64,000 nt of DNA from an uncultured Verrucomicrobiota bacterium (GCA_903838675.1 CAILZI010000084.1:1-64000), one strand, 5' to 3'. Shown: positions 7,825-16,386, counted from the first letter of the stretch. The notes: a model not told the origin generated them from the letters alone. Made by a program: numbers and translations.

Positions 7825-8922
7825 TTAATTTTTTTCTGAGGAAGCCTTCTTGCGGGCGCGACTTTTTGCTCGGGAAAGCGATGCTTGGAAAGTTCGCAGA
7901 TCCATGGCTTTACCTTTTCCTCGAATCAGTTTGTCTTCGACGATCTGAAGTTTTTTGCCTCTGGAATCGGGGTCGGGTTGCCCATCCAGCGAATAAAACA
8001 GCTCATATGCTGGCGTGCCCTTCGGAGAAGCTGCGTGGAGCTTCAATACCGATGTCCAAAAATTCGAGGTGTGCTGCCCCGAGACACCCTGCTGTCGGGC
8101 GAGTTTAATGTCTTTTGCATTGCTGATGATTCCCTCCGCCAGCGCGAGCTTTTTGCCAATGAGGAAGCCCTGCTGCAGGGCAACTCCGGCATCGGGATTT
8201 TGTTTCGGCTTTTTCCAATCCATAAGGGCGATGGAAATGATCATTTTTAGAGTGGCTTTTTTGCAGTCGTGCAAGAGGGCTGCAGGAAGTGGGGCGAGCG
8301 TCCATGAATCGCTTTTTTCGGTTGAGTCGAAATCTTGTTCAAACCCATCGATGAACTCCACTCCCAGGCAGTAAACACGTGCAACCTCGCTGAGCAGTGT
8401 CCAGCCGAATGCCAAACAGCGTTGAAGGGGGCCAGTATCGTGTTTAACCATCCAAACGGCGTCTGACATCTCCGTTGAAAAAATGGGGTATTCTAAAGGT
8501 ATTATCGAAAAACCCCTGTCGCGGGGAGTGCCTAGCGGATTGCTAAGGAAGTGATAAATATCGATTTCTTTCGAGGCCGACCAGTCTGCCCCGTTCGAGA
8601 ATGCGACACAACGCGCCAGCCTGGGCTCAGGGCCTGTGGCTTGGGGCGGCAGAGGTTGATTGGGCTCTGTAAAAGTAATTTTCAATTCTGCGCACCACCT
8701 TTGGTAGATTTTGTCTCGCAGATTGCGGGCAATCCTCTGCTTGAGGAATTTTTCATTCAAGGAGACCTGAACTCTTCCACCTTCCATCCAGGCTATGGCT
8801 CGGCGAGCTATGAGGCCCTTTTCTCTGCACTCTAACAAGGCAGCGGCGATGTCGTAAGCTGCCGGGATGTCCTTGAGGGACTTTGCGAGGGTGGCCTTTT
8901 TTGAGGGTATTTTCGAGTTCAT
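7825..8922 (-). CDS. Unknown protein of the integrated element
   Basis: A 365-residue soluble protein that I cannot assign. The start MNSKIPSKKATLAKSL at 8922 is preferred over upstream alternatives because the extra 17 residues look non-coding. It has a basic tail (LSRAKSRARKKASSEKN) and a basic N-terminus, suggesting nucleic-acid contact, and a central helical region around residues 185-260. No nuclease, ATPase or HTH motif is obvious. Base composition is lower in GC than the chromosomal part of the window and like the rest of the element. Its position between integrase and excisionase-like genes makes it typical element cargo. Confidence 0.6.
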   Translation of the reverse strand: MNSKIPSKKATLAKSLKDIPAAYDIAAALLECREKGLIARRAIAWMEGGRVQVSLNEKFLKQRIARNLRDKIYQRWCAELKITFTEPNQPLPPQATGPEPRLARCVAFSNGADWSASKEIDIYHFLSNPLGTPRDRGFSIIPLEYPIFSTEMSDAVWMVKHDTGPLQRCLAFGWTLLSEVARVYCLGVEFIDGFEQDFDSTEKSDSWTLAPLPAALLHDCKKATLKMIISIALMDWKKPKQNPDAGVALQQGFLIGKKLALAEGIISNAKDIKLARQQGVSGQHTSNFWTSVLKLHAASPKGTPAYELFYSLDGQPDPDSRGKKLQIVEDKLIRGKGKAMDLRTFQASLSRAKSRARKKASSEKN

Positions 8923-8969
8923 GTGCGGTGGCCCGTTCGTTTTAGTGCATTGCGTGGTGACGAAGGTGA

Positions 8970-9115
8970 TCAAATCATCTTCCGGCTGAGTGGGGCGCTC
9001 GTTCCGCGTTTTTTAGATGGGCTGCTGGTTTTGAATTCGGGCGTGAGGATATTCTCCGGCGTTTTTGGGAGCAGGGAGCCAAGGCCCGCTGAGATGCGGC
9101 GTTTCTTGTCGGAGT
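8970..9115 (-). pseudogene. Decayed C-terminal tail of a second tyrosine integrase
   Basis: Read on the minus strand, codons from about 9115 to the TGA at 8970-8972 encode ISAGLGSLLPKTPENIL followed by EFKTSSPSKKRG. This parallels the tail of the intact integrase just upstream (VTVGLGSLLTTPAQNII, then DFKTRKPPAKSKK). The nucleotide string GAGCAGGGAGCCAAGGCCC occurs in both. No catalytic domain is left. It is a tail-only duplicate or the remnant of an earlier integrase. Confidence 0.65.
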
Positions 9116-9137
9116 TAGGGGGATGGTTTTGTTTTTC

Positions 9138-10484
9138 TCATGCCGTGCGTGCCTCCTTTTTTGATTTTGCGGGGGGTTTACGGGTCTTGAAATCCGCTGC
9201 GATGATGTTTTGCGCGGGGGTGGTGAGCAGGGAGCCAAGGCCCACGGTGACGCGCCCACGCGGATCAACGTAATGCTGTGCCGTGGTGCTCAAGTCTGCA
9301 TGGCGCAGGAAGCGGGAGGCGGCGAATAGCCCGTGGTTTTCGCAGATGATGGAACCTGCTTCTTTGCGTAGTTCGTGATTCGGCTTTTGAGCATCCACGC
9401 CATGAGCGCGCAGCCAGGCGATGAAGCGAGCCCATGTGGCTTTCGCTCGGTAGGTACGGTAGTTCGCCTTGGGGTTCACGGCTCTGCCATCAAGCACATA
9501 ATCGGCATTTGGCGCGGCCTCGCGAAAAGCCCGCAGGATGCTCACGATTTCGGCGTCAATCTCCACGGCTGCCAAACTGGTTTCGGCCTTGGGGGCAAAG
9601 TCGGTCTGTGTCTCCACTTGGATAAACCCACGCGCAAAGTCAATGGAGCTCCAGCGGAGCTTGTCGGCTTCGTTTCTGCGCAGCCCGACAAACAGGCATA
9701 GAACTGCTGCCTTGAAGGCTTCGGGGTCATTTGGCTGTAATTCGTCACGGACTGCGGCGAGAATGGCCTTGGCGTCAATCTTGCGGTTGTAGCGCATGCT
9801 CTGGCGGGGGAACAGCTTCACGCCTTCGAAGGGGAGAGGGGAGGGGAGTTGCAGGCTTGCGCTGATGGGCTTCAAGAGATCCTTGGCGAACAGGGACTTG
9901 GCACAGCGGATGGTCGAATTGACGGTGATTCTGGCGGCACGGGTCTTGATTTCGTCGCCGTTCCCCCGGCTTGCCACGTAGCTGAGTTTCCATGCTTCGA
10001 TGGCGGCAGGGGTGATTTTTGCCAGCGGCACGGCGTCAACCTGTACGTGCCAAGTCTTGCGGCCATCGTCATTGCGGATGGTTCTTCCTTTGGTGGTTTC
10101 GATGCTGGAGATGTGGGCCACGATGCGCCTGAAGGCCCCTACGTTGCCCGCCATGGTGCCCGCCCTCACGTCGGCGAGGCTTTGAACCGTGCGGATCAAT
10201 TCGCCCACGGTGGCCGTTTTGACGGGGGCTTCGTTGGGCTTGTGCTTCGCCAAGGCGGCATCCCAGCCAAGCGCGGACACGTCCCCGTAGATTTTGGCGG
10301 CTTTCGCGGCTGCGGTTGACTTGTTCGTGGTGCGGAGCGGGAAGGACTCGCGCCGTCCGTTGACCTGTATTTTGCAGTAGTAGGCTCCGCCCCACCTCGC
10401 GTCTGTCATGAGCTTTCCAGCCTGCTGCCAATAGCGGCTGTCCGCCTTGCCTACCGCTTTCTTCGTGGGGGCTTCCTCGGACAT
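9138..10484 (-). CDS. Tyrosine recombinase / integrase
   Basis: A 448-residue phage-type integrase. It has an N-terminal arm/SAM-like region (to about 225) and a catalytic domain with the first Arg in GLRRNEADKLRW (about 269), Lys in the beta-hairpin (QTDFAPKAETS, about 299), the HELRK box (about 370-374), the LRHAD box (about 394-398) and the nucleophilic Tyr in TTAQHYVD (about 405). All key residues are present, so it should be active. The ATG at 10484 is preferred over a TTG at 10508 because a perfect dyad lies in between. It reads away from the tRNA-Gln remnant 140 bp upstream, which is its likely attachment site. Confidence 0.9.
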   Translation of the reverse strand: MSEEAPTKKAVGKADSRYWQQAGKLMTDARWGGAYYCKIQVNGRRESFPLRTTNKSTAAAKAAKIYGDVSALGWDAALAKHKPNEAPVKTATVGELIRTVQSLADVRAGTMAGNVGAFRRIVAHISSIETTKGRTIRNDDGRKTWHVQVDAVPLAKITPAAIEAWKLSYVASRGNGDEIKTRAARITVNSTIRCAKSLFAKDLLKPISASLQLPSPLPFEGVKLFPRQSMRYNRKIDAKAILAAVRDELQPNDPEAFKAAVLCLFVGLRRNEADKLRWSSIDFARGFIQVETQTDFAPKAETSLAAVEIDAEIVSILRAFREAAPNADYVLDGRAVNPKANYRTYRAKATWARFIAWLRAHGVDAQKPNHELRKEAGSIICENHGLFAASRFLRHADLSTTAQHYVDPRGRVTVGLGSLLTTPAQNIIAADFKTRKPPAKSKKEARTA

Positions 10485-10489
10485 TTCTC

Positions 10490-10506
10490 GGACACTTTTT
10501 GTGTCC
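10490..10506. promoter_or_regulatory. Perfect dyad just upstream of the integrase start
   Basis: GGACAC and GTGTCC flank TTTTT, five bases before the integrase ATG on the minus strand. It could be an operator for an element regulator or a hairpin in the mRNA leader that hides the ribosome binding site. The role is inferred. Confidence 0.4.
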
Positions 10507-10623
10507 AACTGTGATTCAGGGTGTTCGCTCCCGTTTGGTGTGGAAGACTCAATCTACCTGCGTAAAACGTGTTTTTCTATGCTCATGAGCAAACATAAGC
10601 TAACAAGGAGAAACTGGCAAAAG

Positions 10624-10672
10624 ATAGATTCTGAATCTGTTATTCAAGGTTCGAATCCTTGTGAGGCAACCA
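10624..10672 (+). other. 3' half of tRNA-Gln(CTG): putative attachment site (att)
   Basis: The segment folds as the 3' part of a tRNA: anticodon stem ATAGA/TCTGT with loop TTCTGAA (anticodon CTG), a 4-nt variable region, T-arm CAAGG-TTCGAAT-CCTTG, acceptor strand TGAGGCA, discriminator A and encoded CCA. The matching 5' acceptor strand TGCCTCA and a D-arm are missing upstream. Similarity to a tRNA therefore begins abruptly at the anticodon stem, as expected for a displaced tRNA 3' end left by integration of an element whose integrase is adjacent. A short hairpin (10675-10689) follows. No second copy was seen in the window. Confidence 0.75.
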
Positions 10673-10697
10673 CTCCTGCCACAGGCAGGCTAAAAGA

Positions 10698-10737
10698 AAA
10701 CGGCACGGACATCTCAAAGAGACGCACCGTGCCGTTT
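10698..10737 (-). terminator. Intrinsic terminator for the 10761-11108 gene
   Basis: An 11-bp perfect stem (AAACGGCACGG with CCGTGCCGTTT, 18-nt loop) lies 24 bp beyond the stop of the minus-strand gene. On that strand it is followed by a T-rich run (TTTTCTTTTAG), the usual form of a Rho-independent terminator. Confidence 0.7.
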
Positions 10738-10760
10738 CGTTAAACAATCGGAGTTCTAGC

Positions 10761-11108
10761 TCAGGCCTTGGCCTGCGCTGCTGCAAGGATCGCGGAGTCC
10801 AGACGTGCCAGGCGATGGGCGCTGGAGGCCGACTCAATGCCTTCAAGGGCGCGATAGGTCTTGCCCACCTTTTTCACCAGACCGCAGTTGGTCAGCTTGA
10901 GGATCTTCTCATACGAACGGAGGCGCAGCATCTCTTCGCCACCGCTCACCGCATTCTTCAACTTCAATCCTTCAAAGACTTTCGAAAAGAGGGCTTTGAA
11001 CTCGAATGTTTCGCCAGTAGACAATACGTTCACCAGTTCATCGGTGACGTGATCAACTACCCGGCGGGAGAAAGGCGCTTTTTTCGTGACTGCTTTTGTG
11101 GTGACCAT
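10761..11108 (-). CDS. Unknown small basic protein
   Basis: A 115-residue protein with a basic N-terminus, a central region reading VDHVTDELVNVLSTGETFEF and a helix-rich C-terminal half with RLRSYEKILKLTNCGLVKK. The latter could be a winged-helix-like fold, but I recognise no named family. It has its own terminator and sits just outside the presumed element end, so it is probably an ordinary chromosomal gene. The start ATG at 11108 has no competing in-frame alternative nearby. Confidence 0.55.
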   Translation of the reverse strand: MVTTKAVTKKAPFSRRVVDHVTDELVNVLSTGETFEFKALFSKVFEGLKLKNAVSGGEEMLRLRSYEKILKLTNCGLVKKVGKTYRALEGIESASSAHRLARLDSAILAAAQAKA

Positions 11109-11186
11109 CTATCCCTGTACCACAAAAAAGGCGTTCTGTCTCAGAAACCCTTCGCAAAAGTCACATTTCTGCTGCGTAAAGCGATG

Positions 11187-11477
11187 TCATGCAGCCAAAT
11201 ACACGTCTTTGGCAGTGCGGCTAAGTTTTTTGAAAGAAATTTCCGCTCTTAAGGCTGCCGATTGATTCTTTTGTGGCCACGAGCGCAGCAGGCTCACCGG
11301 TCCCCGGCCCCGTGTATAGCGTGCCCCCTTGCCCGCATTGTGCTGGGCGATCCGCCGCTCCAGATCATTGGTGATCCCGCAGTACAAAGTTCCGTCTTTG
11401 CACAGCAGGACATACAGCTGCCACTTTTTTTTGACGGCTCTGGCTTTGGCTGCGGGCTTTTTCTTTTTCTTCGGCAC
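11187..11477 (-). CDS. GIY-YIG nuclease of the UPF0213 (YhbQ-like) family
   Basis: A 96-residue single-domain GIY-YIG protein. After a Lys/Ala-rich N-terminus it has WQLYVLLCKDGTLYCGI (the YVL and YCG pair replacing GIY and YIG), the catalytic-type Arg in TNDLERRIAQHN (about 41), HNAGKGARYTRGRGPV and the Glu in LRAEISFKKLSR (about 80). UPF0213 proteins are small, chromosomally encoded and of loosely defined DNA-processing role. The basic 20-residue leader is longer than usual. The left 78-bp direct repeat overlaps its 5' end. Confidence 0.85.
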   Translation of the reverse strand: MPKKKKKPAAKARAVKKKWQLYVLLCKDGTLYCGITNDLERRIAQHNAGKGARYTRGRGPVSLLRSWPQKNQSAALRAEISFKKLSRTAKDVYLAA

Positions 11478-11544
11478 GGCACATCATAGCCTTGGCCGCA
11501 GGAAATCAAAACAGCTCACTGATGGCCGAGCCTTCCGTCAGTGC
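11467..11544. repeat. 78-bp imperfect direct repeat, left copy (DUF1501 3'-end remnant)
   Basis: It aligns without gaps to 19501-19578 at about 83 percent identity by eye. On the minus strand it encodes ALTEGSAISELF and a TGA, the exact C-terminus of the DUF1501 protein at 19540-20904 (LTEGSTISELF). The match continues about 39 bp beyond the stop codon. It is therefore a fragment of a DUF1501 3' end, not coincidental coding similarity. Confidence 0.8.
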
Positions 11545-11601
11545 GAAGATGCGGCAGCATTTCCATGAAATGAACGTCCTGCACTATGGAATGGCTCGTG
11601 G

Positions 11602-12348
11602 CTATAGCGCGCCACCCAGCACCTGCGCTACCGCAGTGGCGCGGTTCTCCACGCCCAGTTTTGCCAGGACGGCCTGCACCTGCTTGTTCACAGTACGGGG
11701 AGAGGATTTGATGATGCAGGCAATTTCTTCATCTCGTTTGCCCTTGGTGACCCAATAGAGGACCTCCCGCTCACGCGGAGTGAGTTGGTCGTTACCGGGC
11801 AGGCGCAAGAAAAGTGCGCATCGGCCAAGCACGCGGCGTACGTGGGGCATGAGCAAGTCAAAGAGGAATAATTCCTCGTCGGTGAAGATCCTGTCGCGGT
11901 TGAGCGTGATGTTGAGCGTGCCAGCCGCCACTTTGGCGCGCAACGCCAGTTGGTCACGCCAGCCACCATGGATTTTACGATTGAAGTCGTAGATGCTGAG
12001 TTTTCTCAGCTCACGCTCGGAGACGAAATCAGAGATCCTTAGCGGCTCGGGGCCTTGCGCTTTGACCGCGTGTTTGATGATGGGATGGTCCTTCATCACC
12101 AGGCGCGGGATGACCGCCACCTCCGGGTGTCCATCGAACCCTCGCGAGGTGATGTGCTGGTGCCCCACAATGACTCCGTTCACCGCTTTGAATTCATCCA
12201 CCGCCATGGAATCAACTCGCGTCATCTGGCGCAGGACATCCAGCACCGCCTCGACAGGGTCATCCCCTGTGGGCTGACCGTAGAGAATGTTCAAGCAGTC
12301 TGAAAAGACCTTCAACTGATGGTTCTTCAGGCGCGGTGTGGTGCTCAT
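11602..12348 (-). CDS. LuxR-type (GerE HTH) transcriptional regulator
   Basis: A 248-residue regulator. Residues 189-245 form a GerE/LuxR HTH: LTPREREVLYWVTKGKRDEE, then IIKSSPRTVNKQVQAVLAKLG. The N-terminal 170 residues look like a GAF-type sensor fold rather than a response-regulator receiver, since no phospho-Asp motif is visible. The typical AHL-binding signature is not recognisable, so this is a LuxR protein of unknown ligand. It is transcribed away from the small protein, methyltransferase, desaturase and lipase cluster, with a 146-bp shared promoter region (12349-12494). That arrangement suggests it controls the cluster and possibly senses its product (inference). Confidence 0.8.
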   Translation of the reverse strand: MSTTPRLKNHQLKVFSDCLNILYGQPTGDDPVEAVLDVLRQMTRVDSMAVDEFKAVNGVIVGHQHITSRGFDGHPEVAVIPRLVMKDHPIIKHAVKAQGPEPLRISDFVSERELRKLSIYDFNRKIHGGWRDQLALRAKVAAGTLNITLNRDRIFTDEELFLFDLLMPHVRRVLGRCALFLRLPGNDQLTPREREVLYWVTKGKRDEEIACIIKSSPRTVNKQVQAVLAKLGVENRATAVAQVLGGAL

Positions 12349-12494
12349 TTCACAGTGCGATGGCGCGGGGGAGAGACAGTGTGTCTGCCTTTAAAACCTG
12401 ATACCGTTCCAGGCTCCGCAGGAAGACGGACTCCCTTGTCTATACGCAGTTCTACTCATAGGCAACATTCACTTACGCATTAATCATCGCCTCC

Positions 12495-12866
12495 GTGAAA
12501 AATACACGCCTACCCAATACCCGATTGCTTGCCACGCCTAGCAGTCTCGCCTCAAATGGGAATTTCCTGCTTCAGGCACAGCCAGCCTCAGGTACGCCAT
12601 CCAAAGAGCAAGGACTCACGCCAATCATGCTGGCGATCATGGCTGGAACGCTGCCAGGAGTGATCGCAAAGTTCGGCGGCGTGAGCCTGAACAATGAATC
12701 CGCCATCAGTCGTCTCATCGAAACCGCAGACGGTCTCCTGCTTGCCCAGGTGCGTGAGCTGGGCCGCATCCCCACCACTCAACGCCGCCGCTACTGGCAG
12801 TGCCTGCTAGAAGCCATGATCGAGGACAAAGCCGTCCTCGCACCGGCCCCCCAAAAAAAATCTTGA
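12495..12866 (+). CDS. Small unknown protein at the head of the methyltransferase/lipase cluster
   Basis: A 123-residue protein from a GTG start. The first 40 residues are low complexity. Residues 40-110 hold a conserved-looking core: GLTPIMLAIMAGTLPGVIAKF, then SAISRLIETADGLLLAQVREL and RRRYWQCLLEAM. There is no signal peptide or clear TM segment. I do not recognise a family. It is the first gene divergent from the LuxR-type regulator and precedes the methyltransferase by 250 bp of non-coding DNA, in which I see no gene. Confidence 0.5.
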   Translation: MKNTRLPNTRLLATPSSLASNGNFLLQAQPASGTPSKEQGLTPIMLAIMAGTLPGVIAKFGGVSLNNESAISRLIETADGLLLAQVRELGRIPTTQRRRYWQCLLEAMIEDKAVLAPAPQKKS

Positions 12867-13116
12867 CCCCGTGCGTTCATCACCATCCACCGAAAACACC
12901 AGCTTGAAAATGCCAAATATCGATTCGCTCATGACAGCAGACGTTGTCATCCATGTCGGGCATTTGAACACGCCGGAGTTGCCGTTTGGGGGGGCTGTTA
13001 AGCGCCCGATAATTGGCAGCCTGTGGCGGGTCGATCCTCATCGGCTCATGGCCACGGTGGAAATTTGTTGAATTGAAAAAGAGCGCAAACATCGCCCGCA
13101 ACATCGAGTCCATACT

Positions 13117-14193
13117 ATGAGTCGCCTCTTGTCCGCATCGTCCAGCAGGCGCCGTTCTCCATCTATTGCCAGCCGCCGGGTCAGGCGTCCCGAAACGGAG
13201 CCGTTTCGGCCAATCCCAGCCTCTGTCACTGCGCTAGGGGACTTGTGGTTGCTTGCTGATCCCGTTGGGAACACGCCGCTGGAGAGGCATATGTCTTGGC
13301 TGAAACAATTTGTCGATCTCGGCGGGCCATCGCCGAGCCGAGCCGTGGCTTTCACCGCTTGGGTGGCAGAGCTTCAAGGCCTCATCCAGACCGGAACGGT
13401 GAACCGGGACGAGTGGAACTGTGAATGGAAGGCTTTTACTATGAGGTGTCTGAATGAAACCATGGGCGCGCGCGCGCTGCTCAAGCCGCATGGGTATGCT
13501 GGGGATTTTGAAATCATCGACGCCATCTACCATTCAAGAGTGTCTGAAGACCCAGGGCAAAAAAACTGGGATACCTATTTCCATGCTCAGGCAGCTCCCA
13601 CCGCAGTGAGGAACCGCAAAATCTATTTCCAGCGCACAATAACCAACGCCGTGGTCTCCGCAGCCTGTTTTGATGAGGAGATGCCCCGCATACTCAACAT
13701 CGCCAGTGGGCCGGGACGAGATATGCATGAATGGCTTTGTGCCAATCCTGGTCTGCCGATGCTCTTTGACTGTGTGGAGCTTGATCCAAATGCCATCGCG
13801 TTTGCGAGCAACTTGTGCGCGCAGCATGCCGACCGAGTCCGCTTTCATCGCGCTAATGCGCTACGCTTCCGTCCGCAGGACATGTATCATTTGGCGTGGT
13901 CATCAGGTCTTTTTGATTATCTCAATGACAGCCTGTTTGTCAGGGTCTTGAAAAGCTTGCTGAACCATGTGCTGCCGGGGGGGGAGGTTGTGATTGGAAA
14001 CTTCGGCAGCTACAATCCTTCGCGAGCCTACATGGAGCTGCTCGGGGATTGGAATCTGATTCATCGTTCACCAGAGCACTTGCGTGAGCTGGCATTGGCC
14101 GCAGGTGGGGATGAAAAGAATATCCGTATCGGGCGTGAACCGGCCTGTGTGAATCTTTTCCTGCATGTGAGCAAACCCTCCCGCTCCTCATGA
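13117..14193 (+). CDS. Class I SAM methyltransferase of the PhcB-like (3-hydroxy fatty acid methyl ester) type
   Basis: A 358-residue methyltransferase. A helical domain (about 55-180) includes LKPHGYAGDFEIIDAIY. A Rossmann domain follows, with motif I RILNIASGPGRDM (191-203), the acidic ribose ligand in VELDPNAIAF (220-229), WSSGLFDYLND, GGEVVIGNF and the tail NPSRAYMELLGDW to VNLFLH. This pattern is seen in proteins annotated as extracellular factor 3-hydroxypalmitate methyl ester biosynthesis (PhcB-like); I know it from annotation, not from a search here. PhcB methylates a 3-hydroxy fatty acid to make a quorum signal in Ralstonia. The stop overlaps the desaturase start (ATGA), so the two enzymes probably act on the same acyl chain. 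Confidence 0.65.
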   Translation: MSRLLSASSSRRRSPSIASRRVRRPETEPFRPIPASVTALGDLWLLADPVGNTPLERHMSWLKQFVDLGGPSPSRAVAFTAWVAELQGLIQTGTVNRDEWNCEWKAFTMRCLNETMGARALLKPHGYAGDFEIIDAIYHSRVSEDPGQKNWDTYFHAQAAPTAVRNRKIYFQRTITNAVVSAACFDEEMPRILNIASGPGRDMHEWLCANPGLPMLFDCVELDPNAIAFASNLCAQHADRVRFHRANALRFRPQDMYHLAWSSGLFDYLNDSLFVRVLKSLLNHVLPGGEVVIGNFGSYNPSRAYMELLGDWNLIHRSPEHLRELALAAGGDEKNIRIGREPACVNLFLHVSKPSRSS

Positions 14194-15227
14194 AACCCCG
14201 TTCTGAATTGATGCCTGCCAGCGCTTATGCCCGTGTCATACGTCCGCTGCTTCCGCCGGAGGTTTTCTTGCCGCGTCAAGCGCACCTCTGGAAGGTGCTG
14301 CTCCATCTGGCGCTGGTCGGTGCCGGTTATGCCATGCTCCGCCACTCCGGTCTTTGGTGGACAAGCCTGGTGTGTTCGACGTTTATCGGCCACAGCTTGG
14401 GTTGCCTGGCTTTCCTTGCGCATGATGTCAGTCACCATTCGGTGGTTTCTTCTAGGACGGGCAGGCGTGGCCTGGAACTTCTGCTGTGGGGGCTCAACGT
14501 AATCTCCCCAACCCTTTGGCGGCGAATTCATAATCAGACCCACCATCATGAAACCAACACGGTAAAGGATCCAGATCGTCAGTTTCGCAAGAGTGAGCAG
14601 AGCATGCTGACACAGGCTTACAACCGCCTGCTATATCCCAGCCACAACACATGGCATGGCAATCCGCTGCCACTGTTTCATTTTGTCACCTACATCCTGC
14701 GTCATCTGATCACTGCGCTTTTGCCAGGCAGGGCAACGCTGCCTATTGTGACACACAAGCCGGAGTATGCTGCCAGGCACCGCATGGCGATCCTTGCCGA
14801 ACTGCTGGTCATCGTCCTTCTGCAATGGCTGATCTGGCTGGCCGTAGGGCAGCGGTGGAGCGCCTTTGTCTGGGCATCACCTGTGCCCATCCTCGTCGCT
14901 TCTGCTGTGGTGATGATGTATGTCTTCACCAATCACTTTCTCAATCCTTTGTGTGAGCATACCGATCCATTGATCGGTAGCACCTCCGTAATCGTTCCGC
15001 GCTGGATGGATTGGTTGCACGATAACTTTTCCTACCACACGGAACACCACCTTTTCCCCGGCATGAACCCAAAGTGGTATCCCGAGGTCAGTCGTTTGCT
15101 GCAACAACACTTCTCGGAACGCTACAATCGGCTGCCGCTTTCAGAAGCCTGGCGGCGGCTTTGGCAGCGGGATGAGTTCATCCAAGAAACGATCCCTGCG
15201 CCGGCAGACTCTGCTGAGTGCCGTTGA
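14190..15227 (+). CDS. Membrane fatty acid desaturase
   Basis: A 345-residue membrane di-iron desaturase. All three histidine boxes are present: HDVSHH (78-83), HNQTHHH (114-120) and HTEHHLFP (283-290). Hydrophobic segments lie at about 36-75, 98-107, 163-180 and 200-248, the usual four-helix layout. It introduces a double bond into an acyl chain or modifies a lipid head group at the inner membrane. It is coupled to the upstream methyltransferase by a 4-bp overlap and followed after 28 bp by a lipase-like lipoprotein gene, so the operon handles an unusual lipid. Substrate and position of desaturation cannot be read from sequence. Confidence 0.85.
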   Translation: MKPRSELMPASAYARVIRPLLPPEVFLPRQAHLWKVLLHLALVGAGYAMLRHSGLWWTSLVCSTFIGHSLGCLAFLAHDVSHHSVVSSRTGRRGLELLLWGLNVISPTLWRRIHNQTHHHETNTVKDPDRQFRKSEQSMLTQAYNRLLYPSHNTWHGNPLPLFHFVTYILRHLITALLPGRATLPIVTHKPEYAARHRMAILAELLVIVLLQWLIWLAVGQRWSAFVWASPVPILVASAVVMMYVFTNHFLNPLCEHTDPLIGSTSVIVPRWMDWLHDNFSYHTEHHLFPGMNPKWYPEVSRLLQQHFSERYNRLPLSEAWRRLWQRDEFIQETIPAPADSAECR

Positions 15228-15255
15228 ATAATCACCCTTACTACAGCTTGGCCCC

Positions 15256-16230
15256 ATGAAATCCGCCTTATTATTTATCTACGTGCTGCTCCTCGCAGCC
15301 TGCTCCAACGTGCCTAACTGCAAGCTTGCAGATGGATTGAAGCCATTTCCGAAATGCCAGAGGACTCCGCCGGAGCACGTGTGGAATGCTAGCGGCGGGG
15401 TGGAGTTGCCCTACACCATGGCGCAGCCACCTGGAAAACCGAAGGCCATCGTCCTGATTTTTCCCGGTTGGGATTCCGTGACTGGGGACTATGCCTCGCT
15501 CACTCGGGTACTCGTGCAGCACGGCTATGCGGTGTATGGCAGTGAGAACCGTAGCTTTATCTATGGCCCTGCGAAATTGCAGAGCAATGCCAAGGATTGG
15601 CATCCGTGGGTGGAGGATGTGAAGGCGTTTGCTAAATTTGTGAAGGCAAAGCACCCTGGCGTGCCGGTCTTTTGGCACGGACAGAGCTTCGGCGCGGTGG
15701 AAGTGCTGGCGGCAACTGCGGAGGCAAAGGGCGCAGACTCACCAGCGGGAATCATCGTCCATTCCCCGGCCTACGCCATGATGCCGAAAAGCAGGAGTTT
15801 CTTCCGCAGTCTGACTTATGGGAGCATCGCGTGGGTGACCATCCCGCATCTGAAGTTGATGGAACTAAACCACTTTGGCCTGACGACGGACTCTAATTGG
15901 AACTGTCAGTGGCTGCAATCAGACGACCGTCTGCGAAAGGGCTACAAAGTACGCTTTCTCATCACCAGCACAGACATGGGCATCTCCGCACGCAGTGCAT
16001 CCAACAGTCTGACCTTGCCTGTGCTTGCGATGTGGGGCGGAGCGGATCGTCTCACGCTGAATGGCATAGAGTCGCAGCGCAAGGATTACGACCACTACAT
16101 GCGGTGCGAACTCGCAAACGGCAGCGCAAAACAATACTATGCGCCAGCAGGTGGTCATCTGCTCACCGAGGGCAACTCGAAAGAGGCGGCCATCCACGCG
16201 ATCATTCACTGGCTCGACTCGCAGAGGTAG
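15256..16230 (+). CDS. Alpha/beta hydrolase lipoprotein (monoacylglycerol-lipase-like), paralogue 1
   Basis: A 324-residue serine hydrolase of the S33/Hydrolase_4 group. The lipoprotein signal peptide ends LLLAACSN (Cys16). The nucleophile elbow is HGQSFGA (Ser144), the acid is probably Asp in MWGGADR and the catalytic His lies in GGHLLTEG. It is the first of three tandem paralogues that share a motif of the type DSVTGDYASL near the oxyanion loop, and SDDR and GHLLTEG further on. It would cleave lipid esters outside the inner membrane. Its position after the methyltransferase and desaturase suggests action on the same lipid or methyl ester. Confidence 0.8.
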   Translation: MKSALLFIYVLLLAACSNVPNCKLADGLKPFPKCQRTPPEHVWNASGGVELPYTMAQPPGKPKAIVLIFPGWDSVTGDYASLTRVLVQHGYAVYGSENRSFIYGPAKLQSNAKDWHPWVEDVKAFAKFVKAKHPGVPVFWHGQSFGAVEVLAATAEAKGADSPAGIIVHSPAYAMMPKSRSFFRSLTYGSIAWVTIPHLKLMELNHFGLTTDSNWNCQWLQSDDRLRKGYKVRFLITSTDMGISARSASNSLTLPVLAMWGGADRLTLNGIESQRKDYDHYMRCELANGSAKQYYAPAGGHLLTEGNSKEAAIHAIIHWLDSQR

Positions 16231-16386
16231 GGGCAATGCCATTCGGCTCTGCGGACGGTAGAATCAAATAATCAGAAAATGGAATGTCTCTATAAACAGG
16301 ACCGAATTGCTTCTTGTTAAGAGGTGTTACAAAAAATAGAAAATCGGAGATAACAAAAAGATGGCACGCCTCATTTTCATCCACTT

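Noticed and set aside
10590..10672. A complete tRNA-Gln
   Set aside because: The 5' acceptor strand TGCCTCA and the D-arm are missing upstream, so only the 3' half is present.
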